Shown here: piece after piece, positions 8,276 through 17,364 of the stretch
Numbering within the stretch: the first letter of the stretch is position 1
How the letters are laid out: each line of letters begins with the position of its first letter
From: Jatrophihabitans sp.
GTDB taxonomy: Bacteria > Actinomycetota > Actinomycetes > Mycobacteriales > Jatrophihabitantaceae
Direction of reading: 5' to 3'
Assembly (NCBI GenBank): GCA_036399055.1
Contig: DASWNX010000017.1
Span: forward strand, 1-64,000
Length of the DNA stretch: 64,000 nucleotides
The notes under the pieces: model-generated
The model's input: the letters and a program-made list of their open reading frames with translations, nothing else
Told to the model about the DNA's origin: nothing
Database searches by the model: none
Made by a program: the position numbers and the translations under genes

Positions 8276-10236
8276 CAGCGCACGACCACCTGGTGCTTGG
8301 CCGACAGGAACAGCGAATGCGGCTTCAGCCGGATGGTGTCCCGGCCGCTGCCCAGCCGCCGTCCGGTGCGCAGGTCGTACTCGAACAGCAACAGCTCCTC
8401 GACCCGCTCGACGCCTTCCACCGACTCCAGCAGTTGCGCCGCCACCGAGCTGTTCAGGTCGGTGTCGAACATCCAGCCGATCCCCTCCGCGCCGCCGGTG
8501 AGCGGGTTGATGTAGCGGGTCAGCACGTCGATCGCCCGTTGCCGCACCAGTGGAGCGGGCCGTCCGGGCGGGGTGTGCACCAGCGCCACCACGCTGACGC
8601 CCTGGTAGTACGGCGTGCCGATCTCGATGGCGGTGCCCACCAGCCGGTGCTCGTCGAGGTGCTCGCTGATCTGGCGCAGCAGCGGAACCGAGATCGCGAA
8701 GTCGTCCAGCACGTGCTGGCGCGGGTCGCTGCGAACCTGCGGAACCACCAGCATCCGGACCGGGCCGGTCCCGGCAGCGGCCGGCAGGCAGCGAGCCCGG
8801 GCGACCTCGATCGAGGCTTCCTGGGTCAACCTCTCGAAATCACCTGCGGTGACGGCCCGTTGACCGGTGCGCAGGGTCAGCGGGCCGCGCACCTTCGCCT
8901 CGGCGACCGTCTCGGGGTCGACCCCGCCGGTGGCCGGATGCCGGTTGCCGACCGAGGCGATGTAGGGCACTGTCGAGCGCAGCACGCTGAGCGTCCGGGC
9001 GCCGACATTGCCTGCCGCGCCACCGCCGTGCCGGTAGCCGGTCACCGTGATCTCGCTGCCGTCGCGCGGGATGTGCCCGTGCTGGCGGACGACTCCGTTG
9101 GCGTAGCGCACCCGCGGGCCGAACTTGATGACCCCGCCGCCGCTCTCCCAGAGGTAATGCAGGTCATTGGGCCCGGACCGGGTGAAGTCCTCGACTTCCT
9201 GCCACACGGTCTCAACGTTGCGGTCGATCACGACGACATGCTCTTGCTCGGTGCGAGGCAGCACCGGCGCCCGACTCACCGCGAAGGACTGGGCCGGCGT
9301 GCCGTCGCTGCGCCCGAGCACCTCACCGGCGGCGTGCTCGGCGTGCTCAGCCGCGACCGTGCCGCCGACCGCCGCCACGCTCAGCGAGCCGATCCGCGGT
9401 GAAGCCTGGTAGGAGGGCTGGCCCGGACGTGGCGCGATCAGCCGCGCCCGCAACCAGAACGCGCCGTTGCCGGCCATCGTCAGCAGCTGGTGCTGCATCG
9501 GGATCAGCAACACGATCTCGCCGGCCCGGTTCAACCCGCCGGTGCTGTCGTCGTGCACCAGCGCCGAGATCCACGACTCGCCGCCCCAGACCTCCCACAC
9601 CAGCGGCGGGTTTCGCGGGTCGACCCCGATTCCTTCGGCGTCGGCGGCCACCGTCAGCCGGATCGCCATGCCCGCCAGGCTGTGGGTGAAACCGAGGTAG
9701 AACGCGTCCCCGACCGCCAGCGGGGTGGAGGCGAAGCAGGTGGCGGCGACGTTGGGGTAGCGCAGGTCGTCCCACACGTCGGTGATCCGGTCGTCGGCCG
9801 CGGTGCTGGTCAACGCTCCCCGCAATACCGGCGGGGCGATCACCAGTTCGGCGCTGGTGGTGAAGATGACGGCTTCGCGAGCGGCGTTGGCGGCCGTGGT
9901 GCTCAGGGCGGTCGTCACCTGGGTTCCCTGCGGCACGGCGACCGGCTGATCCAACGGCGCCGACAGCCAGAACGTCAGGTCGGCGCGAGCGACCGAGGGT
10001 GGGAACGGCTCGATGCCGACCAGGTTCAGAAAGTGCACGTACAGCCGCTCGGGAACCTGGTTGAGCCGGAACAGCACCATCTCGCTCATCCACGCGAACA
10101 GCTCGATCAGCGCCACGCCCGGATCGGACAGGTTGTGGTTGGTCCATTCCGGGCAGAAGCGAGGAATGAGCCGTTTGGCTTCGTCGACGATGTCCTGAAA
10201 GGACCGGTCGTCGAGGTTAGGCGCGGGCAGGGGCAT
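8275..10236 (-). CDS. eCIS baseplate J/gp6-like assembly protein
   Basis: 653 residues, the usual length for the 'putative baseplate assembly protein' of actinobacterial injection systems (Afp11-like, T4 gp6-related). The N-terminus has the family opening LDDRSFQDIVDEAKRLIPRF followed by WTNHNLSDPGVALIELFAWM; the centre has VTGYRHGGGAAGNVGA; the C-terminal third has VRGPLTLRTGQRAVTAGDFERL, the conserved J-like core. The protein builds the wedges of the baseplate ring around the spike. It follows gp25 with a 63-base gap. Confidence 0.92.
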   Translation of the reverse strand: MPLPAPNLDDRSFQDIVDEAKRLIPRFCPEWTNHNLSDPGVALIELFAWMSEMVLFRLNQVPERLYVHFLNLVGIEPFPPSVARADLTFWLSAPLDQPVAVPQGTQVTTALSTTAANAAREAVIFTTSAELVIAPPVLRGALTSTAADDRITDVWDDLRYPNVAATCFASTPLAVGDAFYLGFTHSLAGMAIRLTVAADAEGIGVDPRNPPLVWEVWGGESWISALVHDDSTGGLNRAGEIVLLIPMQHQLLTMAGNGAFWLRARLIAPRPGQPSYQASPRIGSLSVAAVGGTVAAEHAEHAAGEVLGRSDGTPAQSFAVSRAPVLPRTEQEHVVVIDRNVETVWQEVEDFTRSGPNDLHYLWESGGGVIKFGPRVRYANGVVRQHGHIPRDGSEITVTGYRHGGGAAGNVGARTLSVLRSTVPYIASVGNRHPATGGVDPETVAEAKVRGPLTLRTGQRAVTAGDFERLTQEASIEVARARCLPAAAGTGPVRMLVVPQVRSDPRQHVLDDFAISVPLLRQISEHLDEHRLVGTAIEIGTPYYQGVSVVALVHTPPGRPAPLVRQRAIDVLTRYINPLTGGAEGIGWMFDTDLNSSVAAQLLESVEGVERVEELLLFEYDLRTGRRLGSGRDTIRLKPHSLFLSAKHQVVVR

Positions 10237-10299
10237 CAGGCACGCTCGCTATCAGAGGCGGGGATTCACTGGTGAGCACGGGGACAAGACCAGATCGGC

Positions 10300-10746
10300 T
10301 CATGATTCGGGCTCGTGAGGGATGACGTAGAACGGGTACACCAGGTTGCGCCGGTCGTTGGTCACCCGCACCCGGTAGGTGATGGTGATCCGGATGAGCG
10401 CCGAGTCGTCGGGGTCGATGACCGGTCGCACGTCATCGACGTCGATCCTGGGCTCCCACCGCGCCAACGCGTCCCGGACCGCTTCGGCGATCAGACCCAG
10501 CAGGTTCGCGGTGACCGGTTCGAACAGCAGATCCCAGATCCGGCACCCGAACTCCGGCCGCATCAAGCGCTCGCCCGGGGCGGTGAGCAACACCATCCTG
10601 ATCGACCGGTCGAGGTCGTCAACGCCGTCGGTGAGCTTGATCGAACCGGTGTGGTCGACCTCCAGCGGCCAGCTGAAGCCCCGGCCCACGAAGGACCCGT
10701 CGGACTGGGCGAGGTCGGCCCGTCTAGTCGGGCTGTAGTCGTCCAT
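10300..10746 (-). CDS. eCIS gp25-like baseplate wedge protein
   Basis: 148 residues. The GPW/gp25 fold is seen from residue 24: SWPLEVDHTGSIKLTDGVDD, then IRMVLLTAPGERLMRPEFG, the universal gp25 signature that includes the E-x-R-core helix, and the C-terminal strand ALIRITITYRV. In T4-like and Afp-like particles gp25 starts sheath polymerisation at the baseplate. The start ATG overlaps the spike gene's stop by one base (TGATG), indicating coupled translation and a stoichiometric relation. Confidence 0.92.
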   Translation of the reverse strand: MDDYSPTRRADLAQSDGSFVGRGFSWPLEVDHTGSIKLTDGVDDLDRSIRMVLLTAPGERLMRPEFGCRIWDLLFEPVTANLLGLIAEAVRDALARWEPRIDVDDVRPVIDPDDSALIRITITYRVRVTNDRRNLVYPFYVIPHEPES

Positions 10747-12506
10747 CAGTTGATCGCCACCATTCCGCCTTTGAGAGTGAGCGCGGCGCTGCCCTCCACC
10801 GTGGTCGAGGCCTGCCCTTTGATGGCGACCATCGAGCCCTGCGCGGCCAGCTGACCCTGGCTGGTGACGGCCACTTTGGAGTTGCCGGTCAGCGCCAGTT
10901 CGGTTTGGGCTTCGATTGTCACCTTGTTGCCCTTGATGGTCACGTTCTGACTGGCGTCAATCTCGAACGAGGCCGAGCCGGCCTTGATCGAGATCGGCTT
11001 GCCGCCGGCCACCTCGATGTCGAGCTTGTCGGCGCCCAGCCGGATCTTGTGGGTGGCGGTGCTCAACTGCAGCAACAGGTGCTGGGTCGCCGGATCGCTG
11101 CCGTCGGCCAGTTCGATGACGTGGCCGAGCCGCGAGGTGATCCGCCGGGACTGCACCTGCCCAGCCTTCACCCCCCATTCCGGCAGCACGTTCTTACCGC
11201 TGAACAGCCCGCCCAGCACCACCGGTTGGCGGGGGTCGCCGCCCTCGAAGGCCACCAGCACCTCGTCGTTGACCTCGGGCTGAAAGACCAGGCCCCGCTT
11301 GTTGCCCGCGCCCAGGGTGACGATCCGAGCCCACGGGCCCTCGATCTCGGAACTGACCGCCGGGTACTTCAGCTTGACCCGGCCGGCCTTGTCGGGGTCA
11401 TCGACATTGGTCACCACTCCGACCACCAAGCCCGGGACGTTGAAGCTGCCGGTCCCGCGTCGCCCGCTGAGGGTGTCTGCCAGACCGGTCCGGCTGCGGT
11501 CACCGGCGATGAACTGAGTGCGAAATCCCCTGCGGTCATAACGGTGATCGACCTCGGTCAGGTGGTAAACGCCCGAGGTGGGACCGGCATTGGTGATGGT
11601 GATCGCGACGCCCGGCTTCAGCTTGTCACTGACCACCGAGGTGCCACGCGCCTCCACCGAGCCGGCCGCCCACTGAGACCGGTAGGCGCCACCGGCCGCG
11701 GCCGCCTCGGTCTGGCTCATCGGCGTCAGGCTGCCGGTCACCACCGCCGCCTCGCCGAGGGGGCTGCTGCTGCTCAGAAAGGGTTGCACGAAGTCCGAGG
11801 AAGGCAGCACCGCAGACCCTGCCGCGCCGCCCTGCCCCACGATGGAGCTCTGGGTCGCGTTGTCCCAGCCGACCACCTGCGCCTTGTTGGGCAGCAGGCC
11901 CGAGGCGGAGACCGAGAACTCCTGCAGGTCCTTGCCCAGCTCCAGCGTCAGCACCGGGCCCGCGCTGCTCGGCGCCGCGAAGTGCAAGGTGGAGCCCTCG
12001 ACCCACCAGTCATAGCCCGTCCGGGACGCCAGCTCGTCGAGGAAGGCCAGGTCGGAGTCGGCTTGCAGGACGTAGGGGTGCACCTCCTGGGTGGAGCTGA
12101 CGTCTGCTCCCAGCCCCGCGCCGCTGGCGAGCTGGCTGACGATGTCGGAGAAGGTCATGTTCAGATACGTCTTTATCTTGCTGCCACGGGTGAGCTTGTG
12201 CGCGGCGTCATCGACGACCACCACCAGGTCGGGATGATCGCCTTCCTGCTGCTGCAGGCTCATTCCGGTGATGGTGCCGCTCATCAGCGCGCCGCCCCGG
12301 TACACCCCGACGTCCACCTTCTTGCCGATACTGAAGAACCCGCTGGAGGAGACCGAGTACCCGACGTCTGCGAAACGCAGGGTGGCGCGTCCGGGCAGAC
12401 GCAGGCTGCGCTGCACCCGGACCGACACCAGGTGCTGCAGGACGGTGTCCGACAGCGGCGAGCCGGCCACCTTGACCGTCGGGCTGAGGCCCTCGAACCC
12501 GGTCAT
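10746..12506 (-). CDS. eCIS VgrG/gp5-gp27-like spike protein
   Basis: 586 residues from the ATG at 12506, which overlaps the LysM gene stop as ATGA; a longer frame from 12596 runs back into that gene and is rejected. The N-terminal half resembles the gp27-like barrel of VgrG/Afp8 proteins, with DLAFLDELASRTGYDWWVEG. An OB-type gp5 domain sits near residues 355-445 (VPGLVVGVVTNVDDPDKAGR, GPWARIVTLGAGNKRGLVF, EVLVAFEGGDPRQPVVLGGL). The C-terminus is a repeated beta strand region (ITIKAGS-like, VTIKGNKVTIEAQ) that would form the trimeric needle. The separate PAAR-like tip encoded at 21 kb would cap it. Confidence 0.92.
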   Translation of the reverse strand: MTGFEGLSPTVKVAGSPLSDTVLQHLVSVRVQRSLRLPGRATLRFADVGYSVSSSGFFSIGKKVDVGVYRGGALMSGTITGMSLQQQEGDHPDLVVVVDDAAHKLTRGSKIKTYLNMTFSDIVSQLASGAGLGADVSSTQEVHPYVLQADSDLAFLDELASRTGYDWWVEGSTLHFAAPSSAGPVLTLELGKDLQEFSVSASGLLPNKAQVVGWDNATQSSIVGQGGAAGSAVLPSSDFVQPFLSSSSPLGEAAVVTGSLTPMSQTEAAAAGGAYRSQWAAGSVEARGTSVVSDKLKPGVAITITNAGPTSGVYHLTEVDHRYDRRGFRTQFIAGDRSRTGLADTLSGRRGTGSFNVPGLVVGVVTNVDDPDKAGRVKLKYPAVSSEIEGPWARIVTLGAGNKRGLVFQPEVNDEVLVAFEGGDPRQPVVLGGLFSGKNVLPEWGVKAGQVQSRRITSRLGHVIELADGSDPATQHLLLQLSTATHKIRLGADKLDIEVAGGKPISIKAGSASFEIDASQNVTIKGNKVTIEAQTELALTGNSKVAVTSQGQLAAQGSMVAIKGQASTTVEGSAALTLKGGMVAIN

Positions 12507-13162
12507 CCGTGCTCGATCCGGGGCACCGACAGCAGCGAGCCAGGCCGCATCGCGAGCGGGTCCTCGATGTTGTTGGCCGAGGCCAGCGAGCGCCACCGGG
12601 TGGAGTCGCCGTAGTAGCGAGCGGCGATCCGGTCCAGCGTCTCACCTGGTTGCACCCGGTGCACCCGGTGCGGTCGCGGGGTCCCCGACGTGGGGTTCTG
12701 CGGGCCGAAGGCATTGGATTCCTCGTACTGCTGCATGGTCAGGCCCATCCGGGCCCGTAGCGGGACGCCGGATGCGGAGAAATAGGTGAAGACCAGTTGC
12801 AGGTCAGTGACCACCGCCTTGAACGAGTGCAGATCACCCCAATGAAATATGACGAACGGCGGCCGGGCGTTGTGGGTGGTCTCATCCGAGCCGGGCAGCG
12901 AGGTGTCGACGTCCATCAGCTTCAGGATGGCGCCGGTGTGCTTGGTGACCGCGGTCCCGTCGGCGGTGGTGTCGAAGACGAGCTCGACCTGCATCCAGCC
13001 CGACTGCGCGCCCGCATAACGAAGCCGTGACACGCCCTTGCCAGGCATCGGCTCTGACGCCCAGTTGTTGCGGCGGCCGACCGCGATCTGGCTCGGGTTG
13101 AACAGGCAGGGGATCCGCTGACCGCCCTCGATCTCCAGGAACGCCTTTTCCAACTCAGCCAT
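12503..13162 (-). CDS. eCIS LysM-containing tube/spike-hub adaptor (Afp7/gp53-like)
   Basis: 219 residues. The first 150 match the CIS tube-associated protein family: LEKAFLEIEGGQRIPCLFNPSQ and RLRYAGAQSGWMQVELVFDTT. A LysM motif follows from about residue 168, HRVQPGETLDRIAARYYGDSTRW through PGSLLSVP. In Afp-like particles this protein joins the central spike hub to the inner tube; the LysM here is structural and need not bind peptidoglycan. Its ATG overlaps the stop of the 1400-aa gene by one base. Confidence 0.9.
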   Translation of the reverse strand: MAELEKAFLEIEGGQRIPCLFNPSQIAVGRRNNWASEPMPGKGVSRLRYAGAQSGWMQVELVFDTTADGTAVTKHTGAILKLMDVDTSLPGSDETTHNARPPFVIFHWGDLHSFKAVVTDLQLVFTYFSASGVPLRARMGLTMQQYEESNAFGPQNPTSGTPRPHRVHRVQPGETLDRIAARYYGDSTRWRSLASANNIEDPLAMRPGSLLSVPRIEHG

Positions 13163-16100
13163 CAGAACACCTCCGGCAGGTGGCGACGCCCTCGCCGCTC
13201 GAGGTCATCGGTGATGCGCTGCTCCAGTTTCGCAACGATGCGATCGATCAGCTCGTCGAAATCGCGGGATCGCATCGCCGGGCTGACCGAGTCCTCGTCC
13301 GGCTCGAAGCCGGTGAACCGGGGTTCGCCCCCCGACTCGTGCAACCGCCGGATCACCGCCGGCTCGTCGGGCCCATGGGCGTGCATGCGTTGCGGATGGT
13401 TCTCGAACATGCCGACACTTCCTGACTGAGCGGAATCCGGAGAGGTCGCCGGGCCGGCTGCGCCCGGACTGCGCAGCAGGCTTCGAAACAGGGAATGGGC
13501 CGCGCCCGACAACGAGCGGCGGATCATCGGACCCTCGACCTCGACGCCGCCATCACCGGTGGGCTTCGGACGGCTTTGGCTGATCGGCGACGCCGGGTGG
13601 TCTCGTCGCCCGACCTGCGGCACCGCCGGACCACCGGACGCCGGCGTCAGGTCAGCGGGCCGGATGCTGACCCGAGGTGGCGCCACCACCATGCTGCGCT
13701 GGACGAAGGCGCCGAGCTGGCCCGCGCCGGTGTCACCGCGCCCGGCCGCCGAGGCTGCCAAACCGCCCGGTAGCCGGGCCTGCGTCGAGACCAGCCCGGT
13801 TGAGGAAGCTGGCACGGCCGGGGGGTCCGGCGTGAACTCGGGTCTGCTGGTCGCGGGCGTTGATCCGCTGGTCGCTGACGCTGCGCTGCGCAGGGGCACT
13901 CGGCTGGCCGCGGACGCTGGGCTGGCCGCGGACGCTCGGCCGGTCGCGGACGCTCGGCCGGTCGCGCCCGGCGGCGGAGATGCTTGCAGTGCCGCTGCGC
14001 GGATCGTCGAAGGCAGCCCGGTGGACCGGCGGATCGCTGCCAACGGCGGCGCTGATCGGCCGGCGGCAGGTGCTGGATCGATGGACCTGCTGGTGGCGAT
14101 CCCGCTGTTGGTGAGCACGGTGGCGCCGATGCCGATGCCGATGCGACTGCCGCTTCCGATGCGACTGCCGCTTCCGATGCTGGTGCGACTGCTGCTGCTG
14201 GTGGTGCCGCTGCCGCTGCTGCTGGTGGTGCCGCTGCCGCTGGTGGTGCTGCTGCCGTTGCTGCTGGTGGTGCCGCTGCCCCTGCCGCTGGTGGTGCTGC
14301 TGCCGTTGTCGCCGCGAGGCGCGCTCGCCGGCTGGCGCATGGCCGCCGCCGCGACGCTGGCTGGCTGCCCTTCGGCAGCTGTCCGGCGGTCGTCGGCTCC
14401 CCACCGGGCCGGCTGATGCGCAGTCGGCGCATGGTGTGGCCGGACGTTGCCGGTGAGCTGCCGACGGACCGTGGCGTCCAAGGGGGCTTGGTGTCGCAGG
14501 GCAAACTGGCCGGCGCCAGACGAGAACGGCGGTCTGGCCGAATCGTTGGCGGTCGCCTGCCCACGAACTCCACGCAGAGCGACTGGCAACCCAGTGGATG
14601 CGCCGTTCGTGGCGCCCGGAACGATGGCGCGCAGCATCCGCGAGCTGGCGGGCAGTCCGACGCCGGCCCGGGCTGTGGGCGAGCCTTCGGTGGCGGACCC
14701 GCCTGTCGGCATCCGCGTCGAAGCCGAAGCGGTCGGGGCCGAAGCTGAAGCCGTCGAAGCCGAAGCCGTGGCTACTGAAGCCGAAGCCGTCGAAGCCGAA
14801 GCGGTCGGGGCCGAAGATCGGCCGGACCCGGCAGATGGAGCCACGCTGCGCCGTGTCACATCGGTGCTCGGGACCAGCTCACCGGCGGGGCGGGCGTTGG
14901 CCAAGCCCAGGGCCGGGCCACGCGCGGTCGACCCGGCAGCAGCGGAAGCGCCCTGTCGCGCCACTGCCGAAGCCATCGATGTCGAAGTCGATGCCGACGC
15001 CGATGCCGCCATCGCGCCGCCGGTCCGAGCCAAGGCGCCGGAATGCGCCGAGCTAACCGGACGAATCGAGCTGACCGCACCGACTGTGGGCCGCAGCTGC
15101 GTCGAGCGACGGATGGCCGAGGGCAGCTGGCTGTGACCGGCGACAGGCATCGGGCTGGAATGGAGAGCCGACGGGATCGTCGTCAACGCCGACAGCCCGG
15201 CCAACCGCTGGCCTGCTGGTTGCCCTACCGCTGCAGCCGCGCCGTGCGCCGCACCGGTGGCCGGGCTGAGCCGTCTGGAGACTCCGGCTGCGATCGGCCG
15301 GCTTGTGCTGGCTGCGATCGGCTGGCTTGTGCTGGCGGTGATCGGCTGGCTTGTGCTGGCGGTGATCGAGTCCCCGGCGGTCAGTGCGATCGAGCGCCGG
15401 ATCGGATGCCGCAAGCTCGCCAGGCCTAACGGGCGGCCCGGCGCTGCCGGCCCGGTCGGCATCGGCGCGCCGTCGCGCATAACGGCAACGGCGGCCTCGG
15501 CGCCGGCTGGAGCAGCCGGCAGGCTGGACGTTGACGACGCTGGCTCGGGTGCGGCATGCCTCGGCCGCGCCGGGCTGTTCTGCCCCGCCGAACTGGCAGT
15601 GGTCGAATCCTTCGTAGTTGACGGCACATCCGCGGTTACGGCGGCCGGTCCGGTTCCAGCGCTCACCGCAGGTGTGGCCGAATTAGCGCTGACGCCGGTG
15701 GCGGCTGGGCTGGCGCTGACCGAGCTGCGCCGGATCGAAGGCGAGTCAAGTGCCACCGATGCCGGCGGGTCGCCAATCGCTTGCGGTGAGGGCGAGGCTT
15801 CGTGGTGGCCGGGCTGAGTAGGCAGTCTGGACTGAGCACTGTGCCGGGGCTGGCCCAGGGAGCTCTGCTGGCTCGGCGCCGACGGTTGGGCCCGCCCGGG
15901 CCTGACAGAAAACGGCCGAGACGCGGTGGAGACTGCCGTCGGTATTCCGACGGCGCGTCGCAGGGCGCCGGTTCGGGCCGATGGCAGTGGTTCGGCGTGG
16001 GCAGCGGCCGGTGACCGAGTGGCAAGCAGCGGCGCCGCGCCCGCGGTGCTGGCCGAACCGCTGACCGCCGCCATGCTTCCTGACGCGGCTACCCCACTCA

Positions 16101-17364
16101 AGCCCCTCGGGGCCGACGCCAAGGAGGTCGACGATGGAGGCGCGATCCGCCGAGCAACCGCTGCGGTCAGGCTGGCCACCCGGCCTACCTGGCGGCGAAC
16201 CGTGCCGGACGGAGCAGGTCGTGACATCCCCACTGGAGTGACCGCAGCGGCTGGACCGACGACAGCGGCTGGACCAACGACAGCTCCTGGGCTGGCCACA
16301 GCGGAGGATGCCGTCCCAACCGCCGAACTGGTCCGCTGCGAGCGTGGGCTTGCCGGCCCCGCGGCGGCTGCTGAGCCGGACGCGTCGCGACCAGCCACCG
16401 GTGGCGGCTCCGGTTGCGCGCGGCCGATCGCCAACGCCCGGCGTAGCGCCGTCGCCGGACCTGGTGATGACAGCGGCGAACCAGCCGCCGCTCTGCTGCT
16501 GCTCGGAATCGACCGGGCCGCTGGTGACAGGACCGAGTCACTTCCCCGGCCCGCCGAGGACTGCCAAGCGTTGCGGCCCGCGAGCCGCGCTGATCCGGCA
16601 GCCGAAGCCTGCCGCGCTGATCCGGCAGCCGAAGCCTGCCGCGCAGATCCGGCCGCCGAAGCCTGCCGAGCCGATCCGGTCTGCTCAGGAGCCGCCGACC
16701 TCAGCGCCGCAGCTGCCTTGGCCGCCGACCGCCGGAGCGTGGCGGCAACCCCCGTGCCGCTTTGCTGGGAGACGGCGCCTGCGCTCGCGGCTCGCGCAGG
16801 TGTCGGGTCACCGCTCCCGGTGGGATTTCCCGGCGGAGCCGAGCCTGAGCCGGGCGAAGACGGCGGCGTCGGCCGTGGGGCGCGCAGCCTGCGCTGCTCG
16901 TGTGAGCTGGTCATCGGCCCGGCCGCGGTGACTTCTTCCATCCGGCGCACCGGAATCGCCGTCGACACCAAACCACCGGCGATCGTGCCCGGCGATCGTG
17001 GCTGGTCATCGGTGGGGACCTGCCTGGCCGCCCGGGCCAGGCCCCGCGGCGGCAACACCGGACTCGGCGTCGTCTCAGGATTGTGGTCTGGCTCGGCTTG
17101 ACCCGGAGTCCACCAGCGTGGTGGGCGCACCTCGGCCTGGCCGAGCGAGCGGGCCGGAACCGTAGCGGCAGCGGCCAGCGCCCGACGGACCGCGACCGGG
17201 CGCGCGGTGGCAGCGGCGAACCGGGCTGATGACTCGGCGATCAGACCCAGGCTCGCCGGCCGAGCCATGGTCACCGGCCGGCCGGGACGGCGCAGCCGCT
17301 GAGCGGCCGCCCGGCCCAGTGCCGTCGGATCGACCTCACCGGCCGCGGATGCCCCGGTGCTCAT
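13162..17364 (-). CDS. Giant Ala/Ser/Pro/Thr-rich disordered eCIS protein with spaced di-arginine motifs
   Basis: 1400 residues, almost wholly low-complexity, without Cys and with few aromatic residues. About 18 copies of a short motif (small residue, I/L/V, R, R, then S/A/Q or hydrophobic) are spread along it, for example near residues 60, 140, 211, 308, 390, 405, 469, 545, 656, 697, 752, 838, 911, 967, 1112, 1222, 1282 and 1339, mostly 55-110 residues apart. Four tandem-repeat tracts lie between them. Only the last 40 residues look structured, as an amphipathic helix (DFDELIDRIVAKLEQRITDD) followed by ERRGRRHLPEVF. In related operons a shorter protein with a similar charged C-terminal helix occupies this slot between tube and LysM genes (from memory). 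No HExxH motif of DUF4157 is present. Ruler, scaffold or cargo are possible roles; none is shown. Overlaps on both sides place it firmly in the operon. Confidence 0.85.
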   Translation of the reverse strand: MSTGASAAGEVDPTALGRAAAQRLRRPGRPVTMARPASLGLIAESSARFAAATARPVAVRRALAAAATVPARSLGQAEVRPPRWWTPGQAEPDHNPETTPSPVLPPRGLARAARQVPTDDQPRSPGTIAGGLVSTAIPVRRMEEVTAAGPMTSSHEQRRLRAPRPTPPSSPGSGSAPPGNPTGSGDPTPARAASAGAVSQQSGTGVAATLRRSAAKAAAALRSAAPEQTGSARQASAAGSARQASAAGSARQASAAGSARLAGRNAWQSSAGRGSDSVLSPAARSIPSSSRAAAGSPLSSPGPATALRRALAIGRAQPEPPPVAGRDASGSAAAAGPASPRSQRTSSAVGTASSAVASPGAVVGPAAVVGPAAAVTPVGMSRPAPSGTVRRQVGRVASLTAAVARRIAPPSSTSLASAPRGLSGVAASGSMAAVSGSASTAGAAPLLATRSPAAAHAEPLPSARTGALRRAVGIPTAVSTASRPFSVRPGRAQPSAPSQQSSLGQPRHSAQSRLPTQPGHHEASPSPQAIGDPPASVALDSPSIRRSSVSASPAATGVSANSATPAVSAGTGPAAVTADVPSTTKDSTTASSAGQNSPARPRHAAPEPASSTSSLPAAPAGAEAAVAVMRDGAPMPTGPAAPGRPLGLASLRHPIRRSIALTAGDSITASTSQPITASTSQPIAASTSRPIAAGVSRRLSPATGAAHGAAAAVGQPAGQRLAGLSALTTIPSALHSSPMPVAGHSQLPSAIRRSTQLRPTVGAVSSIRPVSSAHSGALARTGGAMAASASASTSTSMASAVARQGASAAAGSTARGPALGLANARPAGELVPSTDVTRRSVAPSAGSGRSSAPTASASTASASVATASASTASASAPTASASTRMPTGGSATEGSPTARAGVGLPASSRMLRAIVPGATNGASTGLPVALRGVRGQATANDSARPPFSSGAGQFALRHQAPLDATVRRQLTGNVRPHHAPTAHQPARWGADDRRTAAEGQPASVAAAAMRQPASAPRGDNGSSTTSGRGSGTTSSNGSSTTSGSGTTSSSGSGTTSSSSRTSIGSGSRIGSGSRIGIGIGATVLTNSGIATSRSIDPAPAAGRSAPPLAAIRRSTGLPSTIRAAALQASPPPGATGRASATGRASAASPASAASRVPLRSAASATSGSTPATSRPEFTPDPPAVPASSTGLVSTQARLPGGLAASAAGRGDTGAGQLGAFVQRSMVVAPPRVSIRPADLTPASGGPAVPQVGRRDHPASPISQSRPKPTGDGGVEVEGPMIRRSLSGAAHSLFRSLLRSPGAAGPATSPDSAQSGSVGMFENHPQRMHAHGPDEPAVIRRLHESGGEPRFTGFEPDEDSVSPAMRSRDFDELIDRIVAKLEQRITDDLERRGRRHLPEVF
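14125..14307 (-). repeat. In-frame GSGTTSS / SRIGSG tandem repeats
   Basis: Residues about 1020-1080 of the 1400-aa protein are built from repeated GSGTTSSS-like units and two SRIGSG units ending in GIGIGIG. At DNA level this is a run of GCTGCTGGTGGTG-type short repeats. It keeps the reading frame and marks a slippage-prone, rapidly evolving tract. Confidence 0.8.
14719..14808 (-). repeat. In-frame TASAS tandem repeats
   Basis: Residues about 853-882 of the 1400-aa protein repeat the pattern (P/S)TASAS with V, T and A variants, encoded by near-identical 18-24 base units rich in GAAGC. No frame disruption. Confidence 0.8.
15289..15366 (-). repeat. In-frame PI(T/A)ASTS(Q/R) tandem repeats
   Basis: Residues about 667-692 of the 1400-aa protein contain three to four copies of an eight-residue TASTSQPI unit encoded by a 24-base direct repeat. 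Confidence 0.8.
16588..16674 (-). repeat. In-frame ARQASAAGS tandem repeats
   Basis: Residues about 231-259 of the 1400-aa protein hold three exact copies of the nine-residue ARQASAAGS unit, encoded by a 27-base direct repeat with single-base variation. It is a protein repeat; there are no unique spacers. Confidence 0.85.

Noticed and set aside
7120..9402. A 760-codon plus-strand frame opposite the eCIS baseplate genes
   Set aside because: It is a GC-rich shadow: its composition is Arg/Gly/Pro-rich without motifs, and the minus strand carries clear baseplate families.
10217..10303. A 28-codon frame starting at an ATGA overlap with the gp25 stop
   Set aside because: It runs about 20 bases into the J-like gene and lacks the clean second junction seen in the 8219-8275 frame; chance is likely.
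10905..12614. A 569-codon plus-strand frame opposite the spike gene
   Set aside because: Antisense shadow of the VgrG-like gene; no recognisable domain or ribosome site.
16588..16674. Regular direct repeats suggesting a CRISPR array
   Set aside because: They are contiguous, in-frame protein repeats with no unique spacers and no cas genes.
13162..17364. DUF4157 metallopeptidase-type eCIS effector
   Set aside because: No HExxH motif or folded catalytic domain is visible in the 1400 residues.
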